From: JADHUC01 sp964617665
Lineage (GTDB): Bacteria; Planctomycetota; Planctomycetia; Pirellulales; Pirellulaceae
Length of the DNA stretch: 38,400 bases
Reading direction: 5' to 3'
Assembly: GCA_964617665.1 (NCBI GenBank)
Contig: CAZUAH010000078.1
Span: forward strand, 1 to 38,400
Each line of letters begins with the position of its first letter. Within the stretch, counting starts at the first letter, position 1. Below are positions 5,079-11,878 of this stretch, piece after piece. The notes under the pieces are model-generated. The model was not told the DNA's origin and did not search any database. It worked only from the letters and a program-made list of their open reading frames with translations. The position numbers were made by a program, and so were the translations under genes.

Positions 5079-6260
5079 ATGATTACAGAACTACAACTGC
5101 AAAAACATTTCGAGGACACCGGACATAACTTGTTCGGCCCAAGCTCCTTGCCCAGCATAGCTCTATGCCCCGCCAAAGCAGGCGAAACATTAGCTGCACC
5201 CAAAGACACGCCCTCTAAGTGGGCTATCGAAGGTACGGCTCTTCATTTTATTATGGAGCAAGTCTGCAATCCTGATTTAGATACCGAAGAAATTCTAAAG
5301 GACGTATCCGAAGAACGTCTACCACTAGTTCTGGATAATCTTGAGTTTATAGATGAGAAGATTCTTGCTCATCATAAAGCTCCGAAGATATTTCTGGAGA
5401 TAGATTCTTCTCTCGCTGCATATGATGTGCCAGAGGTAGAAGGTACGGCGGATTACGTGGCACACTCTTATGGTAGATTAGATGTTGTCGATTGGAAATT
5501 TGGTAGCGGTGTTCAGGTATATGCTAAGGATAACCTTCAAGCCGCTGCTTATGCGGCGGGATTGCTACCTTCTGATGATATCGAAGAAGTTCATATCTGG
5601 ATAGCTCAAGCACCGTTGAATCATTTTGACGAGTGGGTTGTCACACCCCAGTATCTCGAAGAACTTATGGTAGATAAGGTATGGAGTATAGTGCGTAAAG
5701 CTCGTGAAGCTAATCCTCCTTATAACCCAAGTCTGGAAGCGTGTCGTTTTTGTAATGCACGTTTACCTAATTTAGCTCAGGGATACAAGGGTTGCCAGCC
5801 AAGGCAGAAGTACCTGCAGAAGATTCAGCTTGATATCACAGTAGCTGCAGCCAGTCCGCAGAATATTACTATGGATAGGTATATTGAGTTGCTTGATAAA
5901 GCAGATGCTATCGGACAGGCTATCAAAGATGTGCGTATGTTTGCAGAGAAAACTATAAAAGATGGGGGCAAGTTCGGAGATTATAAAATGGTATCGGGTA
6001 GAGGCAGTAGAAACTTTATCGATGCCGTAGAAGCCGAGACATTTTTGAAAAAACATTTAAAGGACAAAGCGTATGCTCCAAGAAAACTATTATCCGTAGC
6101 TCAAGCAGAGAAAGCAGATCGTAGCTTGAAGAAGGATGTATATTTCAAGGAGCTTTGGGAAAAGCGTAGTGGTAAACCGATACTTGTTAAAGGCTCCGAT
6201 AAACGGAAGGCCTTACAGTATGGAGCTGCGTCTGCTTTTCAGAAACATATAACCAATTAA
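5079..6260 (+). CDS. DUF2800 family PD-(D/E)XK nuclease with Fe-S type cysteines (393 aa)
   Basis: Start at ATG 5079, behind TAAGGAGAAGTCGT; a longer frame from 5031 would run through the family A palindrome. The PD-(D/E)XK signature is visible as EGTALH (about residue 49), EGTADYV (Asp125) and DWK (Asp138, Lys140). Cys30 together with Cys222, Cys225 and Cys239 repeat the layout of the Cas4/AddB four-cysteine Fe-S nucleases. The family is common in phage replication clusters next to DUF2815 and a family A polymerase, as here. It probably resects DNA ends for recombination-dependent replication, paired with the DUF2815 protein. Exact polarity and substrate are not known from sequence. Confidence 0.85.
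   Translation: MITELQLQKHFEDTGHNLFGPSSLPSIALCPAKAGETLAAPKDTPSKWAIEGTALHFIMEQVCNPDLDTEEILKDVSEERLPLVLDNLEFIDEKILAHHKAPKIFLEIDSSLAAYDVPEVEGTADYVAHSYGRLDVVDWKFGSGVQVYAKDNLQAAAYAAGLLPSDDIEEVHIWIAQAPLNHFDEWVVTPQYLEELMVDKVWSIVRKAREANPPYNPSLEACRFCNARLPNLAQGYKGCQPRQKYLQKIQLDITVAAASPQNITMDRYIELLDKADAIGQAIKDVRMFAEKTIKDGGKFGDYKMVSGRGSRNFIDAVEAETFLKKHLKDKAYAPRKLLSVAQAEKADRSLKKDVYFKELWEKRSGKPILVKGSDKRKALQYGAASAFQKHITN
5632..5647. repeat. family A palindrome AGTGGGTTGTCACACC
   Basis: Inside the DUF2800 gene, read as WVVTPQ. Left arm is GTGGG. Confidence 0.7.
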
Positions 6261-6265
6261 CTTAT

Positions 6266-6498
6266 AGCTAACTGGTTGACCGAGTGGCTTCTGTACCCCT
6301 GATGAAACCGCCTTAGTAGGGCACGAAACGGCATTAGTAAGCAGGTTGGAGGACTTGAGCATTACCAACGAGAAGTTGTCTCGGCCAAGCACGATTGTGT
6401 AGTATTAGAGGTATAGTAGAAGGCGCTTGAATTATCTCACCGCAATAGCGGTAAGCGGAATCTGTAATGGCAGGAGTCACGCGGTCAACCAGTTAGCT
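6266..6498 (+). ncRNA. structured RNA of about 233 nt, family not recognised
   Basis: Bases 6266-6282 and 6482-6498 pair perfectly over 17 bp. After one A/G mismatch the helix continues for 11 more pairs (6284-6294 with 6470-6480), including G-U pairs at 6287/6477, 6290/6474 and 6294/6470 that exist only in the + strand RNA. Inside are a hairpin CGAGA-AGTTG-TCTCG (6369-6383) and ACCGC-AATA-GCGGT (6439-6452), and a possible short stem at 6310-6322. No ORF with a ribosome site occupies the 289-bp gap. It lies between the DUF2800 nuclease and DUF2815 ssDNA-binding genes. A CTGATGA...GAAA string is present but does not form a hammerhead core. Confidence 0.75.
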
Positions 6499-6505
6499 TA
6501 ACCCA

Positions 6506-6521
6506 GGTGTGACAACACACT
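6506..6521. repeat. family A palindrome GGTGTGACAACACACT
   Basis: Immediately 3' of the structured RNA and upstream of the DUF2815 ribosome site. Confidence 0.8.
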
Positions 6522-6549
6522 GTTAACCACTTAGTAAGGAGAAAACAGT

Positions 6550-7170
6550 ATGTCAGAGAAACAATCACAAACCACATTAGTCAGTTGCCCAGGAACATTC
6601 AGTTACATTACTGCATGGAAGCCTCGCTTCGATGAGAACAAAGTAGATAAAGAAACGGGTGAACCAATTCCGATCTATTCTACCATGTTCTTGTTTCCAA
6701 AAACCGCCAAAAATTTCATAAAGAAATTCGAAGCGGCTTGTAAGGCGGCGTTTCTGCTTGGTGTTAAACGTGGAATGTTCAATGCCAAGTCCTATCCCTC
6801 CCTCAAGAAACCTCTGCGGGATGGTGACAAAGAACTTAAAGTCGGTAAGAAAGAAGGTGACATCTACAAAGGAGTCCTTTTCTTTAACGCTACTACTACC
6901 CAAACACGGCCTGATATTATGAAAGCTGTTGATGGTGAAGTAGTACCTATCGAGGACGAGTCTGAGTTTTATAGTGGCTGTCATGGTCGGCTCTTGCTTA
7001 ACGTGTATCCTTATAATACCAAGGGTAATCGTGGGATTGCAGCCGGACTTAATGGTTTCCTGAAACTCAAAGACGGTGCTCGCCTTGACGGTAGGCCGGA
7101 TGCGGGTAGTGCTTTCTCTAAGTTTGCTGATGAAGGCGAACTAACTGAGGAAACTGGCGACTTTATGTAA
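6550..7170 (+). CDS. DUF2815 single-stranded DNA-binding protein (206 aa)
   Basis: The order CPGTFSYITAWKPRFDE ... KYSTMFLFPK-like strand ... SGCHGRLLLNVYPYNTKGNRGIAAGLNGFLKLKDG is the DUF2815 pattern, a T7 gp2.5-like OB-fold ssDNA-binding family. The C-terminus is acidic (DEGELTEETGDFM), as expected for partner recruitment by ssDNA-binding proteins. ATG 6550 follows AAGGAGAAAACAGT. It sits with the DUF2800 nuclease upstream and polymerase downstream, so it probably coats ssDNA and promotes annealing during replication. Confidence 0.88.
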   Translation: MSEKQSQTTLVSCPGTFSYITAWKPRFDENKVDKETGEPIPIYSTMFLFPKTAKNFIKKFEAACKAAFLLGVKRGMFNAKSYPSLKKPLRDGDKELKVGKKEGDIYKGVLFFNATTTQTRPDIMKAVDGEVVPIEDESEFYSGCHGRLLLNVYPYNTKGNRGIAAGLNGFLKLKDGARLDGRPDAGSAFSKFADEGELTEETGDFM

Positions 7171-7183
7171 ACCTATGTAGCGG

Positions 7184-7199
7184 GGTGTGTTATCACACT
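7184..7199. repeat. family A palindrome GGTGTGTTATCACACT
   Basis: Between the stop at 7170 and the ribosome site for 7224. Flanks AGCGG/CCGCT extend it, so it could fold as a hairpin (7179-7204). Confidence 0.8.
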
Positions 7200-7223
7200 C
7201 CGCTATAACTATTGGAGGACAGT

Positions 7224-7418
7224 ATGGCTAAACAAGTATCGTCTAGTGGAGGGATAGGTTTTATAGGGTTATTAACTATAGTTTTTATTGTGCTAAAACT
7301 TACTAAAACTATAGACTGGGGGTGGGGGTGGGTACTAGCCCCTATATGGGTGATGGCCTTAATTATTATAATTATAATTAGTATCGTTGGTTTAATAATA
7401 CTACTTAAAAAGGAATAG
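7224..7418 (+). CDS. small two-span membrane protein (64 aa)
   Basis: Starts MAKQVSSSGGIGFIGLLTIV with GGAGGACAGT before the ATG. Two hydrophobic segments (about residues 11-27 and 37-61) flank a TIDWGWGWV loop. The SSSGGIGFxGLLTIVFIxLKL...IDWxWxWVLxPxW pattern matches the small phage membrane proteins often annotated as transmembrane Fragile-X-F-like. Function unknown; a holin-like role is possible but the gene is far from other lysis candidates. Confidence 0.75.
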   Translation: MAKQVSSSGGIGFIGLLTIVFIVLKLTKTIDWGWGWVLAPIWVMALIIIIIISIVGLIILLKKE

Positions 7419-7420
7419 AT

Positions 7421-7627
7421 ATGGCAAAGGTAGTGGAAATAGAAGTTCGGGTAGGTGCGACTAAACAGTTGCCCAATTATGAAAGTGCAAGACTTGATTA
7501 TGGTGCGCGGGTGGTTCTTGAAGAAGGGGAGAAAGGGCCGGAAGCGTTAGAAAAACTACGCAATAGTTTAACTGCATTGCTTCGGATAGATATTAATAAG
7601 GTAATTAAAAAGGAAAAAAGAAAATGA
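7421..7627 (+). CDS. small conserved-looking phage protein (68 aa)
   Basis: ATG 7421 follows AAAAAGGAATAGAT, 2 bases after the previous stop. Contains VGATKQLPNYESARLDYGAR, a pattern I have the impression of seeing in short phage proteins with a beta-strand core, then a Lys-rich helical tail (NKVIKKEKRK). Stop overlaps the next ATG (ATGA). Function unknown. Confidence 0.65.
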   Translation: MAKVVEIEVRVGATKQLPNYESARLDYGARVVLEEGEKGPEALEKLRNSLTALLRIDINKVIKKEKRK

Positions 7628-8034
7628 AAGAAAAAACTTATATTCTTACAAGAGAAAATGGAACTCGTAGTAGAATTACAGTGCCAGCAGATTGGAAAGT
7701 AACATTTGGGCCAGCAGCTAAAGGTAATTATAATTCTCCTAAAGCGCATTTAAAAATGCCGTTGGCCCTTAGATTCTATGAATCAGATACCAAACAAAGA
7801 GCTATTTTTACAGATGTAGTTAGTTTTCGTGATGCTTCTATTATAATTGAAGATGAAATAAGTAAGACAAAAGAAAAATCTGGTTATATGGAGTGTGATG
7901 GAAAGAGAAAGCGTACTACTTTTCATGCTACAGTTAAAGAGTGGGTAAATCCAGATGAAGTAGAAAAGCCTACCGCACTTCCAGAAGTACCAAGTGACGA
8001 GAATATGTTTGATCTAGAGGAGTCGCCGGTCTAA
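7624..8034 (+). CDS. protein of unknown function (136 aa)
   Basis: Begins MKEKTYILTRENGTRSRITV and ends with an acidic tail NMFDLEESPV. Coupled by ATGA overlap with the gene before and by one-base overlap with the polymerase after. The central part (KVTFGPAAKGNYNSPKAHLKMPLALRFYES) looks like an all-beta fold. Its placement suggests a replication accessory protein; no family recognised. Confidence 0.65.
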   Translation: MKEKTYILTRENGTRSRITVPADWKVTFGPAAKGNYNSPKAHLKMPLALRFYESDTKQRAIFTDVVSFRDASIIIEDEISKTKEKSGYMECDGKRKRTTFHATVKEWVNPDEVEKPTALPEVPSDENMFDLEESPV

Positions 8035-9938
8035 TGATCCCCGTCGTACACGATTACGAAACAAGGTCGGGGTGTGACATCACACAGCATGGAAAGATGC
8101 GGCACTTGCATGATAAGGATGCTGATATAGTATATCTATCCTATAAGATAGGTGCTGCAAAGACTAAGCTGTGGCAACCTGGGCTACCAGTTCCAGAATG
8201 TTTTGCTAAGCCGGAGGGCTACCATTTCTATGCGTTCAATGCTCAGTTTGATTGGGCGGTAACGAATATACTTGGTACTCGATACGGTTTCGGCAAACAG
8301 ATTTTGTCACAGATTACAGATGTTATGGCATTATGCGGGCGTTACTCTTACCCTCAAGCATTGGGTAGGGCTGCGCCCGCTTTGCGTTTACCCCTCGGAA
8401 AAGATATTAGAGGTAAGGCATTGATGCGTAAGATTTGTGTGCCGAAAGATCAAGTCACTGCTACGAAAAGAGAAATGGTAGAGTTTGCACAGTATTGTAT
8501 CAGAGATACTGATGTATTATATATGATGCTTCATGCTCTACCATCAAGTGAGTTATCATCAAGCGAACGTGCAGTATGGGAGCAAACTGTTCGTATGAAT
8601 ATGCGGGGCTTACCGATAGATACTGCGGCAGTTACTCGTATCTCGGAAGTCATTGATTACTATCTCAAGACCCGCAGCAAAGTTATGCCTACCCTTACTG
8701 ACGGTGCAGTCAACACACCTGGTCAGATACAGGCAATCATAAAATTCTGCAGTACTCACGGTGTGCCGCTTGATAATTTACAAAAAGCTACAGTGGCGGA
8801 AGTCTTGGAGTGTGACGACACACCCCCTAAAGTTCGCAAGGTGTTAAAATTGCGGAAGGAGCTAAGCGGTGCGGCGATCAAGAAATACAAAGCGTTACGG
8901 CGAATGGTACATCGAGGTTATATCTATGACAATCTTCGTTACTGGGGTGCCGGGCCTGGTCGCTTCGCAGGTATGGGGTTTCAAGCTCAGAACCTCCCCA
9001 GAGCAAAAGTCAAAGACCCGAATAGTGCGATTGCTAAGTTTTATGACACTACCATCTTGAAGGAACAACCCTTAGAAGTAGCGAAGGGTTTGATCCGTCC
9101 GATGATTCGTGCTCCCAAAGGCTATGAATTATTAGCGGCAGATTATAGTTCGATAGAACATATACTCCTCATGTGGTGGGCGGGTGAGACGGATGCAGTC
9201 GAGCGGTTTCGTAATCATATCTGTCCTTATAAAACCTCCGCTGCAACACGACTGGGTAAATCCTATGATGATATAACAGGTCAGGAACGCACCGAAGAAA
9301 AGCCAGTTGTTCTTGGAGCAGGCTATGTTATGGGGCCGGATGCTTTGATAGACTATGCCGCAGGATTTGGAGTATCTCTTAGTCATGCAGATGCTAAATA
9401 TTCTATCGACAACTGGCGCAGTCGGAACCCTATGGTAGTAAATTCTTGGAATATTTTGAAATCGTGTACAATAAAAGCAGTACGTTACCCAGGTAGTACG
9501 CAAGAGTATAAAGGAACTACTTTCCGTATGGTTAAAGATCGTAGCGGAGTACGGTGGCTACGTATGACTATAAACTCTGGGCGTAGTATCTTTTATTGTA
9601 AACCAAAAGTAGATCAAGGAAAATATGGGGATGTGATATCACACCTCGGTCTTAACACTAAGACTAAGCAATGGACAAAGCTGTGGTTCCCGCCTAATCG
9701 TATTATAGAAAATATAATTCAAGGGCTGGGTCGTGATGTAATGAATTACGGCATTACTCAACTGGAGTATGCAGGCTACAATCCTATCATGTCAGTTCAT
9801 GATGAGATTATTTGTATGTTGCCTAAAGGTAAAGGATCGCTGGAGAAAATGATAGAACTAATGTGTCGACGTGAGCCGTGGCTAAAGGATATGCCCTTGT
9901 ATGCTGATGGCTGGGTCGGTGAAAGGTACAGGAAATAA
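8034..9938 (+). CDS. family A DNA polymerase with 3'-5' exonuclease domain (634 aa)
   Basis: N-terminal DEDDy exonuclease: Asp7/Glu9 in HDYETR, FNAQFDW, and the YCIRDTD motif around residue 155. The polymerase domain has motif A AADYSSIEH (Asp370), motif B RTEEKPVVLGAGY (Arg419, Lys423) and motif C VHDE (His589-Asp590-Glu591). There is no 5'-3' exonuclease domain, as in T7-type and DUF2800-cluster polymerases. Its ATG overlaps the previous stop. Three family A palindromes lie inside (8071, 8809, 9630); the first makes GCDIT just behind the exonuclease motif I. It is the replicative polymerase of the phage. Confidence 0.97.
   Translation: MIPVVHDYETRSGCDITQHGKMRHLHDKDADIVYLSYKIGAAKTKLWQPGLPVPECFAKPEGYHFYAFNAQFDWAVTNILGTRYGFGKQILSQITDVMALCGRYSYPQALGRAAPALRLPLGKDIRGKALMRKICVPKDQVTATKREMVEFAQYCIRDTDVLYMMLHALPSSELSSSERAVWEQTVRMNMRGLPIDTAAVTRISEVIDYYLKTRSKVMPTLTDGAVNTPGQIQAIIKFCSTHGVPLDNLQKATVAEVLECDDTPPKVRKVLKLRKELSGAAIKKYKALRRMVHRGYIYDNLRYWGAGPGRFAGMGFQAQNLPRAKVKDPNSAIAKFYDTTILKEQPLEVAKGLIRPMIRAPKGYELLAADYSSIEHILLMWWAGETDAVERFRNHICPYKTSAATRLGKSYDDITGQERTEEKPVVLGAGYVMGPDALIDYAAGFGVSLSHADAKYSIDNWRSRNPMVVNSWNILKSCTIKAVRYPGSTQEYKGTTFRMVKDRSGVRWLRMTINSGRSIFYCKPKVDQGKYGDVISHLGLNTKTKQWTKLWFPPNRIIENIIQGLGRDVMNYGITQLEYAGYNPIMSVHDEIICMLPKGKGSLEKMIELMCRREPWLKDMPLYADGWVGERYRK
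8071..8086. repeat. family A palindrome GGTGTGACATCACACA
   Basis: Inside the polymerase gene, read as GCDITQ at residues 13-18, directly after the catalytic DYE of the exonuclease. Confidence 0.85.
8809..8824. repeat. family A palindrome AGTGTGACGACACACC
   Basis: Inside the polymerase gene, read as ECDDTPP. Both core arms intact. Confidence 0.8.
9630..9645. repeat. family A palindrome GATGTGATATCACACC
   Basis: Inside the polymerase gene, read as GDVISHL. Left arm ATGTG. Confidence 0.75.
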
Positions 9939-10189
9939 TGGTACATATTATAGGACAAAACGACATTCCAATTATCGGTCAGAAGCTAGAGAAAAAAGAT
10001 TGGCCGAAGTTTCCGACAAAAGTTTTGGTAGACCATATCTATGAGGTTGCTACCTTAATGGCAGATCAGGATGGTAAAACAATTCCAGAAGTATTACGTA
10101 CTTTGGCAGAAGTTTATGAAATTTTAGGAGGTAAAGACGATGACGATGATAACACCGAAGGGACAGAGATTGACGATATTGAAGCATGA
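9938..10189 (+). CDS. small acidic-tailed protein (83 aa)
   Basis: ATG shares one base with the polymerase stop (TAATG). Mostly helical (VLVDHIYEVATLMADQD, VLRTLAEVYEILGG) and ends in a run of Asp/Glu (KDDDDDNTEGTEIDD). An acidic tail next to a polymerase fits a DNA-mimic or clamp-type accessory, but this is inference. The next gene begins inside its 3' end. Confidence 0.65.
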   Translation: MVHIIGQNDIPIIGQKLEKKDWPKFPTKVLVDHIYEVATLMADQDGKTIPEVLRTLAEVYEILGGKDDDDDNTEGTEIDDIEA

Positions 10190-10349
10190 ACCGACAGTAA
10201 CTGGACTACCCTACCGCCGCAAAGCTCCTTGGGAATTGCCGGAGGAAGGTGAATGGGAACGAGTCCAACGAATGAGGGATGAGAATAGTTATCCAGTATA
10301 CGGAGGTAATAGTCGTGCGGGAAAGCGTCATAGAGAACTATTTAGTTAA
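10140..10349 (+). CDS. small basic protein (69 aa)
   Basis: ATG 10140 has TAGGAGG 9 bases upstream, within the previous gene. Begins MTMITPKGQRLTILKHEPTV; contains RRKAPWELPEEGEWERVQRM. Overlaps its neighbours at both ends (50 and 35 bases), typical of tightly packed phage operons. Function unknown. Confidence 0.6.
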   Translation: MTMITPKGQRLTILKHEPTVTGLPYRRKAPWELPEEGEWERVQRMRDENSYPVYGGNSRAGKRHRELFS

Positions 10350-10686
10350 ACAGGTTAAAGCTATAGGCGGCGAATGTATTAAAATGAATCCGCACAATGT
10401 GCGGGGATTGCCGGATCGTGGTTGCTTTTTCAAACGTGGGTTAGTAGTAATGATAGAGTGTAAAGCTCCAGGCAAAAAGCCGAGGGCTAACCAAATTTAC
10501 TGGTTAAAGAAATTCCAGAATCTCTCTATCCAAGCTACCTACATAGACTCACGTCCTAAAGTAGATGCGTTTATTACTTGGGTTAAGAAGGAAGTAACGA
10601 AACGAAACGCTTCGGGGTGTGACGTCACACAGCAGTGTGTCCGGCGGCAATGTCCCTTGCGGTTAACAGAGAAGGAGATATTATGA
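10315..10686 (+). CDS. VRR-NUC domain nuclease (123 aa)
   Basis: GTG 10315 is preferred because GGAGG (10302-10306) precedes it. The fold signature is present: an N-terminal helix MRESVIENYLVKQVKAIGG, GLPDR (Asp), VVMIECKAPGKKPRANQ (Glu, Lys of the PD-(D/E)XK core). VRR-NUC proteins of this size are usually Holliday-junction or flap nucleases in phage replication clusters. The usual domain ends near VKKEV; the remaining ~20 residues (GCDVTQQCVRRQCPLRL) are generated by a family A palindrome and its flank, so the C-terminus looks appended. Its stop overlaps the ligase start. Confidence 0.88.
   Translation: MRESVIENYLVKQVKAIGGECIKMNPHNVRGLPDRGCFFKRGLVVMIECKAPGKKPRANQIYWLKKFQNLSIQATYIDSRPKVDAFITWVKKEVTKRNASGCDVTQQCVRRQCPLRLTEKEIL
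10616..10631. repeat. family A palindrome GGTGTGACGTCACACA
   Basis: Near the 3' end of the VRR-NUC gene, read as GCDVTQ. Confidence 0.85.
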
Positions 10687-11861
10687 CAGACACAGGGCAA
10701 GTCTTATATACAATTCTCAAAGAACTAGAGCGAGAGTCCTCCCGTATTGGGAAACATAAAATTCTTTTAAAGTATAAGAACATAGAAGCATTATCTCTTA
10801 TGCTATTCTATGCTTACAATCCTTTCCTCCGCTACCATATTCGGAATGTGCCGACAAATCTTAAGAGTAAAAGTAACGCTACGATAGACCGTAAGACATG
10901 GTCTATACTTACCCAACTATCTAAGCGTACTATAACAGGGTTGGCGGGTAAGCGGTACGTCTTCCACTATATCCAAAGCCTGACACCACAGGCGGCGTAT
11001 GTGTTTGTGCGGATATTGAAGAAGAACCTTAGCTGCGGGATAAACATGAAGTCTATTAATAAAGCTATCCCAAACCTATTGCCGGATCATAGTGTGATGA
11101 AACCATTTGATTATCAGATAGATAAATTAAGTGAAAGCTTTTTCATTAGTCCAAAGATAGACGGTATTAGGGCTACGTTTCGTAAGGGTAAATTACATTT
11201 CCGCAATGGTAAAGAGGTTCTCGGAGTGACACACATAACGTCACTTCTAAACCCAATGGTAGAATACGATGGTGAACTAAAAGTCCCAGGAGTAGATTTT
11301 GATACGGGTTCTGGATTGATTCGTAGTCATGCTAAAGCTAAACCTAATGTGGTCTACCATGTGTTCGATAATATTTCTTTGGGTAGGCAACCATTGAATC
11401 GGCGGCTTTCTTCTTTAGCTATGCTTCCTGTTACTAACTGTATTAAGCGAGTACCTCATGCATTAAATTCAGACTATAAAGCTCTTGATGTTTTTTATAA
11501 GAACGCTCGGCAGTTAGGGTTCGAAGGTATAGTTATAAAAGATGCTTACAGTTTGTATGAGCGCAAACGTAGTTGGGCATGGATGCGTATTAAACCTAAT
11601 GAAGATGCGGAGTTTAAGATTCTTAATGTGTTTGAAGGCGAAGGTAAATACACCGGAGCTTTAGGGGGTGTTGTTATCAGGGTGGGTCGTCGCACCCAGA
11701 AGGTAGGCGGCGGATTCTCTGATGATCAGCGAGTCATGTGGTGGGCAAGACCCGCCCAAATAATTGGTAGAAAAGCAACGGTAAAGTTTATGGAGTATAC
11801 AGATAAAGGCGGTTTACGCCATCCCGAGTTTAAAGCTATACGGTGGGACATCACACCCTAA
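10683..11861 (+). CDS. ATP-dependent DNA ligase (392 aa)
   Basis: Start ATG 10683 behind GAAGGAGATATT, overlapping the previous stop. Nucleotidyltransferase motifs are clear: SPKIDGIR (Lys158 is the adenylated lysine), VEYDGEL (motif III), FEGIVIKD (motif IV) and WMRIKP (motif V), followed by an OB-fold domain to the end. The N-terminal ~130 residues are helical, as in T7/T4-type ligases with extra domains. It seals nicks during phage replication. Two family A palindromes lie in the OB part (11681) and at the extreme C-terminus (11842), the latter encoding the terminal WDITP. Confidence 0.95.
   Translation: MTDTGQVLYTILKELERESSRIGKHKILLKYKNIEALSLMLFYAYNPFLRYHIRNVPTNLKSKSNATIDRKTWSILTQLSKRTITGLAGKRYVFHYIQSLTPQAAYVFVRILKKNLSCGINMKSINKAIPNLLPDHSVMKPFDYQIDKLSESFFISPKIDGIRATFRKGKLHFRNGKEVLGVTHITSLLNPMVEYDGELKVPGVDFDTGSGLIRSHAKAKPNVVYHVFDNISLGRQPLNRRLSSLAMLPVTNCIKRVPHALNSDYKALDVFYKNARQLGFEGIVIKDAYSLYERKRSWAWMRIKPNEDAEFKILNVFEGEGKYTGALGGVVIRVGRRTQKVGGGFSDDQRVMWWARPAQIIGRKATVKFMEYTDKGGLRHPEFKAIRWDITP
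11681..11696. repeat. family A palindrome GGTGGGTCGTCGCACC
   Basis: Inside the ligase gene, read as RVGRRTQ. Arms GTGGG/CGCAC are both variant. Confidence 0.6.
11842..11857. repeat. family A palindrome GGTGGGACATCACACC
   Basis: Encodes the last residues of the ligase (WDITP) and lies about 20 bases upstream of the primase GTG start. Confidence 0.8.
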
Positions 11862-11878
11862 CCCTAACGGAGACATTA

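Noticed and set aside
6299..6332. CTGATGA...GAAA resembling a hammerhead ribozyme core
   Set aside because: The bases between CTGATGA (6299-6305) and GAAA (6325-6328) do not form the required stem II (A6306/C6324, A6307/A6323, C6308/C6322 mismatch) and no cleavage-site helix is apparent.
10391..10405. CCGCACAATGTGCGG as a further family B palindrome
   Set aside because: It is a palindrome, but the arms (CCGCACA/TGTGCGG) differ from TCGCA/TGCGA and it lies inside the VRR-NUC gene.
10616..10631. Family A sites as CRP/Fnr-type sites (TGTGA...TCACA)
   Set aside because: CRP half-sites are separated by 6 bases; here the separation is 2, and sites are mostly not upstream of promoters.
11225..11250. 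GAGTGACACACATAACGTCAC as a family A site
   Set aside because: The half-site parts are present but spacing and order differ from the GTGTG-N4-CACAC core.
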